From Secundilactobacillus oryzae JCM 18671 (GTDB taxonomy: Bacteria; Bacillota; Bacilli; Lactobacillales; Lactobacillaceae): a DNA stretch of 56,442 nucleotides. The translations under genes and the position numbers were made by a program. Numbering within the stretch: position 1 is the stretch's first letter; each line of letters opens with the position of its first letter. Below, piece by piece: positions 9,542 through 17,369 of this stretch. Location: assembly GCF_000740055.1 (NCBI RefSeq), contig NZ_BBJM01000009.1, forward strand, positions 1 to 56,442, given 5' to 3'. Below the pieces are notes generated by a model. It was not told where the DNA came from. It did not search any database and saw nothing but the letters and a program-made list of their open reading frames with translations.

Positions 9542-10204
9542 ATGGGTGCTCGAACAAAGCGTTGGGCCATTTTGGCAGTATTAGGCTTGTTTTTCTTCAT
9601 GGTAATCGTGAACGGCACAATTGTGACCATTGCGATTCCGCAAATTTCGCGTCAGTTGGCTGTGGCCACTAGCGCAACGACTTTAATTGTATCGATTTAT
9701 TTAATTGTGATCTGTGCAACGTTAATGCTATTTGGTCAGTTTGGTGATAAGTTCGGTCGAACCAACGTTTTCAAGGTGGGAACGTTGGTCTTTTTGATTG
9801 GTTCATTTTTGGCTGGTGCCGGACAAAAACTGGAATTCGTACTGTTTGGCCGGTTGATTCAGGGCATTGGCGCCAGTATGACAATGGCCAATAGTTACGC
9901 GATTGTCAGTGATACGTTTCCGTCAAACGAGTTGGGCCGGGCGTTCGGCATCGAAAGTGCCTTTATTTCGTTGGGAGCGCTGGCTGGTCCAGGACTAGGG
10001 GGACTTATCTTGGCACACCTGCCGTGGGGATACATTTTTTGGATTAACCTCCCGGTGGGAATTTTGTGTCTTATCGTGGAATTGATTATTTTTCCAAAGG
10101 GCCAGCGTCATCCTGAAATTAAAATTGACTGGCGTGGCGCGTTACTTTTATGGGAATGTTGGTACTGGGCTATGTTGGCTTTCGATTTCGGCCTAACAGC
10201 GTGA
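9542..10204 (+). pseudogene. MFS multidrug exporter (DHA2/EmrB-QacA type), N-terminal half
   Basis: About 200 residues form the first six membrane helices of a 14-helix drug:proton antiporter: NGTIVTIAIPQISRQL (motif in helix 1), GQFGDKFGRTNVF (motif A), GRLIQGIGASMTMANSYAIV (motif B) and GPGLGGLI with YIFWINLPVGI (motif C region). The match stops at DWRGALLL near 10145; the last codons to the TGA at 10202-10204 do not look like the family. A complete relative has about 460-500 residues. ATG follows GAGGTGAT. The remainder was lost by deletion, and the DNA runs directly into another broken membrane gene. Confidence 0.85.
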
Positions 10205-10206
10205 CG

Positions 10207-11679
10207 CCCGGCATTCGGCAACTGTCAAAATGGTACCTGATTTTGATTAATGGCATCCTGCCCTGGTTGCTACTTCTCCTGTTGGAATTGGGGCTGAGCT
10301 TCTTACACCAGTCAGGTTATGGAAGTTCGAATGAGGATGACGGTCTGTGATTTCTTCAATTATTAGGTCCCGCGATTGCGGGGTATGTAGCAGTTTTGAT
10401 TCAATTGTATTCCTTTACCTTGTTCTATCGCGTCCTTAAACCGGGGAATATTAAGCAAGTGTGGACGGTTTACTTTAGTTTGGCGGTTCTTAGTCTTGTG
10501 GGCGGCTTTTTAATCTGGATTAGCGAATTATTGCTGGTTTGGCAAATTCCGACTTTCATTCTACTGATTTTGGGTTTCTTTGGCACCATCATCAGTGTGG
10601 GAAGTGTTGTGATGCCATTTGTGATCGTACCGATTATGACGGTGACGCTATTGGCCAATCGAAATTGGGCGGCAACAGTTGAGACGAATCCAAATGAGTC
10701 AGAGATGGACCGTTTAATTAAGGAAATTCGGCGAGAAATCAGCGGGCAAATTCCGCTCCAATGGGCAGATTTAGTTGCCTTTTGTAACTTTTCGGACGGT
10801 GTAACCATCAACTATTATTTCAATGACTATGGTGAACCTAATCGGTACTTCAAAGGGGATACCATTGCGACGGGATACTCTGCTTTTGAAAGTCGGACGT
10901 TATCACCGGTGACCGAGAAAGTCAGTGAGTTGCGTCAACTACTACAAAAACAAGATACAAAGGCGATTTCATATTTGATATTGACCTACCGCACGGAGGC
11001 TGAACTGACGGTTACCCACGCTGATTGGCAAGCTACTCAATTTGCTGATGACCAGATTGCAGCGTATTACGCAGATAAGTATCTTCAAAACGTGCCTTTA
11101 CGGGGAATACTACCGGCCTTGAGTGAGGAAGTTGCTAAAGAGATGGATCGGGTGGGCTTTGAGCCGGAGACAAAAACTCACAACATTGGAATTCCGCACT
11201 TTTATAATTTGGAGTACGAGGAAACGTCCGCAGCGGTCAGGCGCGAACGAAAAATGATGATTGATATCGATTTTCGGGATCCGCTCCTTTGGTTCGACCG
11301 AACGATGGTCGATCAATGGGACGCGCCACATGATTATGAGGTTATTAGTGATGCGGACAAAGAGCGCATTTTTGAAATTATTCGTGATTATTTGATTGGG
11401 AAGTTTGAGGATAGTGGTAAGCGACTATTGCTGTTTAAAGAACTAGAAAAAATACAGGCGACATTAGTAGCCAATAATCAAGTCGAGGAAGCTGTTAAAA
11501 TGACAGCCATTTTAAAGGAAATTGATGAAAGTACCGCAGAGCATAGTTATGAACCGGCATTGCGGCGCTTCATTTCAATGGTTAATTCGGATGAATTAGG
11601 TGCTTTGGACGTATCCGGAGTTACATCATTAGCAGGAGTTGCAAAGTTGGCTGAGGAGACTGTTAACCTTGGAAAGTGA
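10207..11679 (+). pseudogene. Membrane protein with C-terminal DUF600/YezG-like domain, interrupted by an in-frame TGA
   Basis: One frame is open from about 10207 to 11679 except for a TGA at 10348-10350. It begins SKWYLILINGILPWLLLLLLELGLSF (helix), reads FLQLLGPAIAGYVAVLIQLYSFTLFYRVL after the stop, then has two or three more helices to about 10660. A soluble part follows: QWADLVAFCNFSDGVTINYYFNDYGEP...YFKGD...LRQLLQKQDTKAISYLILTY, which resembles the YezG/DUF600 immunity fold, then a charged region and a helical tail (LEKIQATLVANNQVEEAVKMTAILKEI) like a UVR-type hairpin. The upstream boundary is the joint with the MFS fragment. A product restarting after the stop (for example at 10396, 427 residues) is possible. 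Function unknown; link to toxin immunity is inference. Confidence 0.55.
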
Positions 11680-11800
11680 TGTTCACCCAGATACGTATCA
11701 GGTTGTCGTTTTGAACACCTATGATACTAAAGTAGAAGCGCTGGATGTCGCGATACATAAGGGAAGACTCTTGAAGGGATTAAAGGGGACATCTCTTTAA
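11669..11800 (+). CDS. Possible small ORF overlapping the preceding gene end
   Basis: A TTG start at 11669 overlaps the stop of the preceding frame by 11 bases, giving a 43-residue frame (MESDVHPDTYQVVVLNTYDT and on to LLKGLKGTSL). Overlap of this sort suggests translational coupling, and the residue make-up is plausible for a protein. There is no recognisable domain, and it may be the remnant of a longer gene. Confidence 0.3.
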   Translation: MESDVHPDTYQVVVLNTYDTKVEALDVAIHKGRLLKGLKGTSL

Positions 11801-11822
11801 ACTTTTAAATGGGTAGATAATT

Positions 11823-11876
11823 AATAAAACCGATTCATGAACTGGAGTGCATAGTAGTTCATGGATCGGTTTTATT
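11823..11876. terminator. Long-stem bidirectional terminator
   Basis: A 21-base stem with one mismatch (AATAAAACCGATTCATGAAC and its complement) around a 12-base loop, flanked by A/T-rich bases. It closes the gene cluster to its left. Confidence 0.7.
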
Positions 11877-12038
11877 AGTTCAATAGCGCGTATTTTTGTT
11901 AGATGAATTGAATTCGGGGGTTGCTTACCACCTGCTGTGCCAATTTTCCGGAGCGTTTTCATGCTTGGGTTTAAATTGCCACTTTCGATTCGAGCGCTGG
12001 TCGCCTATATGGAATCATTAGGTGTGTTTATTTCTCGT

Positions 12039-12299
12039 TTAATAGTGATTTTTACACGCCACAATTAATGATTGATTATCTTTTATTTTGTAAACCAGTC
12101 GATTCTTCTTATCTATTTTACGACTGAACCACTCTGAGTAATTTCCTTTAAGAATTTCAGCTTTTCCAATTCCAGTCGAGCCACTCCTATCAATATCTTT
12201 GATCAATCGATTAATTCGTCGCAGTGTTTTTCTGTCTTGTTGTTGCCAGGCAAGATAATCGTTCCAAGCATCGTCACTCCAAATCTTGTCCATCTTCAT
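12039..12299 (-). CDS. yoeB: YoeB-family mRNA interferase toxin
   Basis: 86 residues of the Txe/YoeB family, ribosome-dependent endoribonucleases that cut mRNA in the A site. Diagnostic segments are WSDDAWNDYLAWQQQDRKTLRRINRLIKDI, GIGKAEILKGN (with the Glu of the catalytic set), RLVYKI (the Arg) and the C-terminal HY pair. The usual QCRYHY end reads ACKNHY, so His-Tyr is kept while the preceding Arg is Lys-like. The ATG overlaps by 26 bases the frame in which the upstream antitoxin used to end, the normal coupled arrangement. That antitoxin now has an early stop codon, so the free toxin must be silent, weak, or neutralised elsewhere. Confidence 0.9.
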   Translation of the reverse strand: MKMDKIWSDDAWNDYLAWQQQDRKTLRRINRLIKDIDRSGSTGIGKAEILKGNYSEWFSRKIDKKNRLVYKIKDNQSLIVACKNHY

Positions 12300-12561
12300 C
12301 AGTTAAACCATGTTTGGTACCATGATTACTCTCCATCAATTCGATCTGTTTTTCTAAGTACGCTTAATTATCTTTGCTGTAAAAAGGATCCGCAGTAATC
12401 TCAAAGGGGAACCTTTGCTGCTTCACAAGCGCTTTTGCGAAGATTGTAAATGCGGTCGTCATGTTCATGCCCATGCTATCAAGTGTTTTCTCCGTTTCTT
12501 TTTTTAAATCGTCATCAACTCGGATACTGATAGTAGTTTTGGGGTTTGTTTTTGTCATCAT
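12274..12561 (-). pseudogene. RelB/DinJ-family antitoxin truncated by an in-frame TAA
   Basis: From ATG at 12561 the frame encodes a 65-residue N-terminal half (TTISIRVDDDLKKETEKTLDSMGMNMTTAFTIFAKALVKQQRFPFEI, the ribbon-helix-helix DNA-binding domain), ending DPFYSKDN with TAA at 12364-12366. After the stop the same frame continues AYLEKQIELMESNHGTKHGL and on to a TGA at 12274-12276, inside yoeB. An intact gene would give 95 residues; a CAA codon changed to TAA is the simplest explanation. The lost part is the toxin-binding region in this family. The surviving half may still bind its operator. Confidence 0.85.
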
Positions 12562-12780
12562 TCAACACCTCTAATCTGAATACATTGTATCATTAATCGA
12601 TGATATCGTATTCATCAACATCCCGTAACTACCTAATCATAACTACGTAGTTTCCTAAAATATCAATTTTTTTGTAGTTGTTCAAAAAGCCCCGCCCATC
12701 CAGTTCCTCATTTTGCCCTGTCATTACTTGCTTATTCAAGTATAATAAGTATGAAAAGGAAAAAGGATGGAGGGTTCGTG

Positions 12781-13674
12781 ATGACACGAAGATGGCAAAT
12801 CAAAATCACGTTGGCTTTGGCAGTGGGGCTGCTTTCAATAATGGGCTGGGTTCATTTTGGCGGTTCAGATAATGAAGCAAAAGAAGATCCCGTTAGTGCG
12901 CAAGAAAAAACGACAATCAAGCAAAACTACATTAAAACCCGACTGTCAAAGTACCTGAAATCCTATACCAAGGACGGCACGGTCAGTGTTAGCTTCTATA
13001 ATCTGGGTGCCAAACCGGGCAGCAAGGCGGCCAAAGCTAGTAATGCTGACTTGTATGAACGGGGCAAATTAGCAGTAGAATCTAGAAGCCACACGAAACA
13101 CGTGTCAGCCAGTACCTATAAATTATTCATTGCTGCGTACCTGATGAACCTCAAAAAGAAGGGGCAGTTTAGTTGGACTAAAGCTAATAAGGCCAACGTC
13201 TCCAACATGATTGTCCACAGTCGAAATGAGTATGCCGAGTCGGTCTTGAACCGATATGGTCAAACAAGCCTCAATCGATTTATCAAACGAAATAACTGGT
13301 ATTCACCTGTCTTTAAACCGTACAAAGCAGCGGGGACAACCAGTCACAGTTTGATGCTGGTCTTGCGTGATTTGCATGACTACAAGGGTGCGTTTTCCAA
13401 TCGTAGTGATGCCAAGCGAATTCTAGGCTATATGGGCAGACAGGTCTACCGGAGCGGTATTCCTGCCGGGGCGAGAAAAGCGCAGAAGGGGACCAAGGTG
13501 AATGATAAGGTGGGTTGGCTTGGCAGTACCAATAACGATGCTGGAATTGTGACCTTACCAAATGGTCAGCAATATCTCCTAGTCGTTATGACGCATGGTC
13601 ACAAACAAAGTGGCTTTAGTGGTTTCCCTAAAATGACTAAACGAGTTCAAGAAATTGTGTATGAAAATAAATAA
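12781..13674 (+). CDS. Secreted serine hydrolase of the class A beta-lactamase fold
   Basis: About 297 residues. ATG at 12781 is preferred because GGAGGG lies six bases upstream; an in-frame ATG at 12751 has no such site. The N-terminus has Arg/Lys then a hydrophobic stretch (ITLALAVGLLSIMGWVHF), a signal anchor. Active-site blocks are SASTYKLFIAAY (SxxK: Ser and Lys), HSRNEYAESVL in the SxN position, and NDKVGWLGS in the KTG position, here KVG. Such proteins in lactobacilli are annotated as serine hydrolases; some act on cell wall peptides. The replaced KTG argues against true beta-lactamase activity. A strong bidirectional terminator follows. Confidence 0.75.
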   Translation: MTRRWQIKITLALAVGLLSIMGWVHFGGSDNEAKEDPVSAQEKTTIKQNYIKTRLSKYLKSYTKDGTVSVSFYNLGAKPGSKAAKASNADLYERGKLAVESRSHTKHVSASTYKLFIAAYLMNLKKKGQFSWTKANKANVSNMIVHSRNEYAESVLNRYGQTSLNRFIKRNNWYSPVFKPYKAAGTTSHSLMLVLRDLHDYKGAFSNRSDAKRILGYMGRQVYRSGIPAGARKAQKGTKVNDKVGWLGSTNNDAGIVTLPNGQQYLLVVMTHGHKQSGFSGFPKMTKRVQEIVYENK

Positions 13675-13681
13675 CTAAATG

Positions 13682-13720
13682 AAAAAAGGATTTTGACCAT
13701 GAAGTCAAAATCCTTTTTTG
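13682..13720. terminator. Bidirectional terminator
   Basis: AAAAGGATTTTGAC and GTCAAAATCCTTTT arms around CATGAA, with A and T tracts. It overlaps the last codons of the minus-strand HicB gene. Confidence 0.85.
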
Positions 13721-13992
13721 TTTGGAGGCGATTTAATATTGGAAACGTCTGCGGTAATCAACACCGTCATCGAGCCGTCCAGTTCAATTTGCGGACACGA
13801 TAGGGCACTGGGCGCTGGCAACTCTTTTTCCTTGGTTGCCAAGGTACCAAGCGTATTAACGGCGACAGAAAACGCATCTTGAAGATTGTTGGCCGTTGCG
13901 AATGCTCCTGGGATATCCGGGAAGCTGACGAGAAAGTGTTCATTGGCAATGGGTGTGAATAAGGCTGGATAACTCACCAAATCAGTGTTCAT
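13705..13992 (-). CDS. HicB-like antitoxin, orphan
   Basis: 95 residues with the HicB partial RNase H fold: YPALFTPIANEHFLVSFPDIPGAFATANNLQDAFSVAVNTLGTL followed by a Pro-rich LPAPSALSCPQI. In intact systems HicB neutralises the RNase HicA, a small double-stranded-RNA-binding-like protein. No HicA is seen on either side, and no DNA-binding domain follows the HicB fold, so this is an orphan. The ATG follows AGGGGCG. The last codons run into a terminator. Confidence 0.75.
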   Translation of the reverse strand: MNTDLVSYPALFTPIANEHFLVSFPDIPGAFATANNLQDAFSVAVNTLGTLATKEKELPAPSALSCPQIELDGSMTVLITADVSNIKSPPNKKGF

Positions 13993-14079
13993 TTGACCGC
14001 CCCTTTGCTTGACGTTTTCTGGTTTCTCTTTACATCCTTATCATACCGAAACGTTCATGAAAGCGCAAACATATCTTAT

Positions 14080-14691
14080 CTAAATATAGATAATTGTGAG
14101 GCCACCTAAGTTCAATTTGCCCTTAAGATAAACGGTAGGGCCATCCGCATCAACCCGGTTACCGGATTCGTCCAAACCGCTAAGAGAACTGTCGAGTTGA
14201 TTAATCAGGTGCCACTCGTCGGGGATGTAAAGTTCGACACCGCTAAGGGAAGCGTCTAAGTTAATGGTCGCGGTACCGGAAGGAATATCGACGTCATCAA
14301 AGTAAATTTTGGCCCCTGCCATCGAAACGTAGATATTAGCTGTTTTGAGATTAGTGGCTTGAATGTAGCGAACACTTTGCGTCATTCGAATGGAAACGTT
14401 GATCTCCTCAGCATCAGTGGCGTCCTCGGTAATCGTTTCGGTATCTTCGTTAAAATCCTCTTCAGCATCAATCACGTTGTGATGGTGGTTCACGTGATAA
14501 TCGACGTGAGCCCCAATGTGGTGATGCCTTGAGAACATAATGGAAAGACCGGCCCAAATTAGCAGGGCAGCGATTAGAATGGTTCCGGTATCGAGTTGCT
14601 CAATACCGAATGGGCCCTCCCAGATCATAGTCAATAAGGCGAGTGAGAAGACGGAGCCGAAAATGCTGCGACCAAAAAGGCTTTGAATCAA
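14080..14691 (-). CDS. LiaF-like membrane protein (envelope-stress associated)
   Basis: 203 residues from a TTG. Two hydrophobic helices near the N-terminus (SIFGSVFSLALLTMIW and GTILIAALLIWAGLSIMF) are followed by a His/Asp/Glu-rich linker and a C-terminal beta-strand-rich LiaF-type domain (YVSMAGAKIYFDDVDIPSGTATINLDASLSGVELYIPDEWHL). In relatives this protein follows a LytTR regulator and acts in envelope stress control. Here the start lies 92 bases inside the preceding frame with no ribosome binding site, so a deletion probably removed its own start region. Expression may depend on restart after the upstream frame. Confidence 0.7.
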   Translation of the reverse strand: MIQSLFGRSIFGSVFSLALLTMIWEGPFGIEQLDTGTILIAALLIWAGLSIMFSRHHHIGAHVDYHVNHHHNVIDAEEDFNEDTETITEDATDAEEINVSIRMTQSVRYIQATNLKTANIYVSMAGAKIYFDDVDIPSGTATINLDASLSGVELYIPDEWHLINQLDSSLSGLDESGNRVDADGPTVYLKGKLNLGGLTIIYI

Positions 14692-15091
14692 CGAAAGATT
14701 GCTTGTGTGAATTCTGAAAAGTCACCTGCCAAGTGGAAATGGAGCGGGTTAACGCATAAATTTTGGTGACATTCAGAATAGTTGACTTGGAAACCCGAAT
14801 AAATTGGTTAGGTAGGAGCTCTTCCAATTTGTATAAGCGGTAGTGCACGGTGTACGCCTCGGTTTCGGTGTGAGCCTGAATTTGGCGGTCGTCGGTTTCA
14901 AAAAACAAGATATCCTGAACCGGAAAATAAAAGGCAGCATCACCCTGATAGAAAGCGAGGTTGAGCGGAGCAGTTTGAGACTCAAGTTGTTGCATCATCT
15001 GAGTCATTGATGAGGTCATTTTGCGCGCATGAATCACGACTTCATCATCTTGTAGATTGTCATCAGTTTCAAATCGAACTCTCAAGCTCAC
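14600..15091 (-). CDS. LytTR-domain DNA-binding regulator with altered C-terminus
   Basis: 163 residues. Residues about 45-135 form a LytTR domain (GDAAFYFPVQDILFFETDDRQIQAHTETEAYTVHYRLYKLEELLPNQFIRVSKSTILNVTKI). It lacks a receiver domain, as in the stand-alone LytTR proteins paired with LiaF-like partners. The normal end of such domains (a VSRxY-type strand and helix) is absent: after FQNSHKQ the frame reads through LiaF-coding DNA in another register (DSKPFWSQHFRLRLLTRL). This points to a small deletion or frameshift near 14690-14720. DNA recognition strands are mostly retained. A 10-base direct repeat lies upstream. Confidence 0.75.
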   Translation of the reverse strand: MSLRVRFETDDNLQDDEVVIHARKMTSSMTQMMQQLESQTAPLNLAFYQGDAAFYFPVQDILFFETDDRQIQAHTETEAYTVHYRLYKLEELLPNQFIRVSKSTILNVTKIYALTRSISTWQVTFQNSHKQSFVDSKPFWSQHFRLRLLTRLIDYDLGGPIRY

Positions 15092-15149
15092 CGCCCCCTT
15101 CGTTGTTATAAGTACACCATATAAATGGCGTTAGGTAAATGCTTTTGGC

Positions 15150-15180
15150 CTAAGTGGTCCGTTTGGTTGTCTAAGTGGTC
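15150..15180. promoter_or_regulatory. Direct repeat CTAAGTGGTC x2, likely LytTR binding site
   Basis: Identical 10-mers begin at 15150 and 15171, 21 bases apart, which places them on the same DNA face. LytTR proteins typically bind paired direct repeats with this spacing. The site is about 60-90 bases upstream of the LytTR gene and also upstream of the divergent gene at 15232. Confidence 0.6.
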
Positions 15181-15231
15181 AAATCTTGAGATAATGGCGA
15201 GGAATACAGACGGAATTGGGGAGGAAAAGCC

Positions 15232-15894
15232 ATGAGTACTATTGCCGAAAAGTTGAAGTTAAACAAGTACCACGAAATTGTCATCCAGAAGTTACCCAAA
15301 TCGGTTGCACCACTCTTTGAGGAAGTTGACTATCATACAGAGCCTAGTGATCAAACCGATTTTTTAATGACGTTTGCGCTGAGTTTAGATGAAATGAAGC
15401 AACAAATCGAAGCGGTCAACCGGGATAAATTGTTAGCTCAATCGGGGTATTTGTACATTGCCTATCCAAAGGTGCAGAGCAAGCATTATGATGGTGTGCG
15501 ACGCGATGATATTTTTCCTTACCTTCACGTTGATGAAACAACGGGCCAAATGGGGGAGACACATCTCAAATTTTCCTGGATGCTCAAGTTGGATGAGGAC
15601 TTTACTTTAGTCGGCCTACAATGGCTCACGGCAGCCCCACGCCAGCAAAATAAACCCAGTCAACGGGTGGCAGACTGCGAAGGTCGCCTGCCAGAACTTG
15701 AAGAAATGCTGGCGACCTACCCGTCAACTCTGCAACAGTTTCGTGAATTAACACCGGGATACCGACGTGAGTGGGCGCGTTACGTTTTCTCACCGCGAAC
15801 AGCAGCCACTCAGGCCAGTCACTTTGACAAAATGATTGAAGTGCTAGAAGCTGGTTATTCGTCTGTTGAATTGTATCGGCAAGCACAATCCTAA
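15232..15894 (+). CDS. YdeI/OmpD-associated family protein
   Basis: 220 residues from ATG with GGGGAGG upstream. The C-terminal block FRELTPGYRREWARYVFSPRTAATQASHFDKMIEVLEAG matches the helical C-terminal motif of the YdeI/OmdA-like family (LTPGxRREYxRxI..AK..ETR..R..K). The first half (LFEEVDYHTEPSDQTDFLMTF, YLYIAYPKVQS) resembles the DUF1801-like part. The biochemical role of this family is not known. It is transcribed away from the LytTR/LiaF pair across a shared upstream region with the CTAAGTGGTC repeats, so co-regulation is possible. Confidence 0.7.
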   Translation: MSTIAEKLKLNKYHEIVIQKLPKSVAPLFEEVDYHTEPSDQTDFLMTFALSLDEMKQQIEAVNRDKLLAQSGYLYIAYPKVQSKHYDGVRRDDIFPYLHVDETTGQMGETHLKFSWMLKLDEDFTLVGLQWLTAAPRQQNKPSQRVADCEGRLPELEEMLATYPSTLQQFRELTPGYRREWARYVFSPRTAATQASHFDKMIEVLEAGYSSVELYRQAQS

Positions 15895-15901
15895 ATTACC
15901 G

Positions 15902-15930
15902 ACACCATCTCACGATGGTGTTTTTTTTGT
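15902..15930 (+). terminator. Rho-independent terminator
   Basis: ACACCATC-TCAC-GATGGTGT followed by eight T, directly after the YdeI-family gene. Confidence 0.85.
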
Positions 15931-16021
15931 TGGAAATAGAAAGTTACATTTTACAAAAAGTAAACCGATTGACTGAAAAAACAAGGTGTTATTTTGAAAA
16001 GATGTATGTTATTATCCGTTA

Positions 16022-16035
16022 TGAATACGTTTTCA
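16022..16035 (+). promoter_or_regulatory. Candidate cre (CcpA) site before gntP
   Basis: TGAATACGTTTTCA matches the cre consensus TGWNANCGNTNWCA at all but one defined position and lies about 20 bases before the gntP start. Placement fits carbon catabolite repression of glycerate use. Confidence 0.5.
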
Positions 16036-16053
16036 TGAAAAGGAGCTAATAAG

Positions 16054-17355
16054 ATGACAGTTAGTTGGATCGGGGCGTTAGTTGGCTTAGCGCTCGCAAT
16101 TATCCTGATTTTGTATAAACTCAATCCGGTTTATTCGTTGCTGTTGGGGACCATTGTTGGAGCTGTTATTGGTGGCGCTAATATGGTTCAAACCACCAAT
16201 ATTGTTGTCGCCGGAACACAGTCCGTGATGGGCACGGTGGTGCGAGTGTTAGCAGCTGGCGTTTTGGCCGGCGTCATGATGGAGTCTGGGGCCGCCAACG
16301 TGATTGCGAAGACCATCGTGGAAAAACTGGGTGAACGGTTTGCCATCGTTTCGCTGGCCTTGTCGACTATGGTGATCACGGCCGTGGGGGTCTTCATTCC
16401 GGTTGCTGTGCTCATTGTGGCACCGATTGCGTTAGAGGTTGGCACCCGGATGCATATTTCAAAGTTGGCACTTTTGATAGCGCTTTCGGGAGGCGGCAAA
16501 GCCGGGAATATCATTTCACCGAACCCTAACACGATTGCGGTTGCCCATGCATTTGGCTTGGATTTGAGTGCTGTGATGATTGCTGATTTTATTCCAGCCA
16601 TCTTCGGTCTCGTCATGGCCATCTTATTGGCGACTTTAGTAAAGAACAAGGGAGATATCGCGAGTGAAGCTGATCTAGCAGCTATCAAAGCGGACGAGCA
16701 GCCAGCGCCAGAGCACTTACCGTCGTTTGGACAAGCAATTGTGACGCCTTTAGTGGCGGTCGTGCTACTGTTACTGAATCCAATTGGGAGTATCTTCAAG
16801 ATTGGCTTGCTGGAAAAAATTCAGTTGGATGCGATGTACATTTTGCCACTTGCCGGGTTAATTGGTATGTTGGCGATGAAAAAGGGCCGGTTTGTTCTAG
16901 AATATACGAAGAAGGGGATGGCCCGGATGACTGATGTGGTCCTAATTTTAATCGGTGCCGGTGCGATTGGTGGTCTGATTACCTCCTCGACACTACCAAG
17001 TGCCTTCGTTGGCTTGATTAAGGCATCGGGACTTTCCGGAACGTTCCTCGCACCGGTAGCCGGGATCTTGATGGCGGCAGCGACCGCTTCAACCTCAACT
17101 GGGGTCATCCTGGCAACTGGCTCGTTCGGTAAATCGATTCTGTCATTTGGCGTTGCACCGTTGGCAGCAGCCGTTATGATTCATACCGGAGCGACCGTGA
17201 TCGATCACCTGCCACACGGCAACTATTTCCACGTGACGGCCAATGCGATGAATATGGATTTACGCGCGCGGATGAAGTCGGTAACGTACGAAACGTTGGT
17301 TGGATTAACGATGACTATTGTGGCTACAATTATGTACGGCTTCCTATTTAAGTAG
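16054..17355 (+). CDS. GntP-family organic acid permease, probably glycerate
   Basis: 433 residues, hydrophobic throughout (about 12 membrane helices), of the gluconate:H+ symporter family. Marks include the Gly-rich SGGGKAGNIISPNPNTIAVAHAFG block (about 147-170) and the C-terminal STSTGVILATGSFG and ATVIDHLPHGNYFHVTANAMNM. The ATG follows AAGGAG. It is followed after 14 bases by glycerate kinase, so the likely substrate is D-glycerate rather than gluconate; that step is inference from the neighbour. A cre-like site sits just upstream. Confidence 0.85.
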   Translation: MTVSWIGALVGLALAIILILYKLNPVYSLLLGTIVGAVIGGANMVQTTNIVVAGTQSVMGTVVRVLAAGVLAGVMMESGAANVIAKTIVEKLGERFAIVSLALSTMVITAVGVFIPVAVLIVAPIALEVGTRMHISKLALLIALSGGGKAGNIISPNPNTIAVAHAFGLDLSAVMIADFIPAIFGLVMAILLATLVKNKGDIASEADLAAIKADEQPAPEHLPSFGQAIVTPLVAVVLLLLNPIGSIFKIGLLEKIQLDAMYILPLAGLIGMLAMKKGRFVLEYTKKGMARMTDVVLILIGAGAIGGLITSSTLPSAFVGLIKASGLSGTFLAPVAGILMAAATASTSTGVILATGSFGKSILSFGVAPLAAAVMIHTGATVIDHLPHGNYFHVTANAMNMDLRARMKSVTYETLVGLTMTIVATIMYGFLFK

Positions 17356-17369
17356 AGAGGAGTTTTGAA

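Noticed and set aside
12751-12780. Start of the beta-lactamase-fold gene at 12751
   Set aside because: The ATG at 12781 has GGAGGG at ideal spacing and begins a normal signal-anchor segment; the upstream ATG has no site of its own.
16188-16799. 203-codon minus-strand ORF inside gntP
   Set aside because: Antisense shadow of a permease; its composition mirrors the membrane helices.
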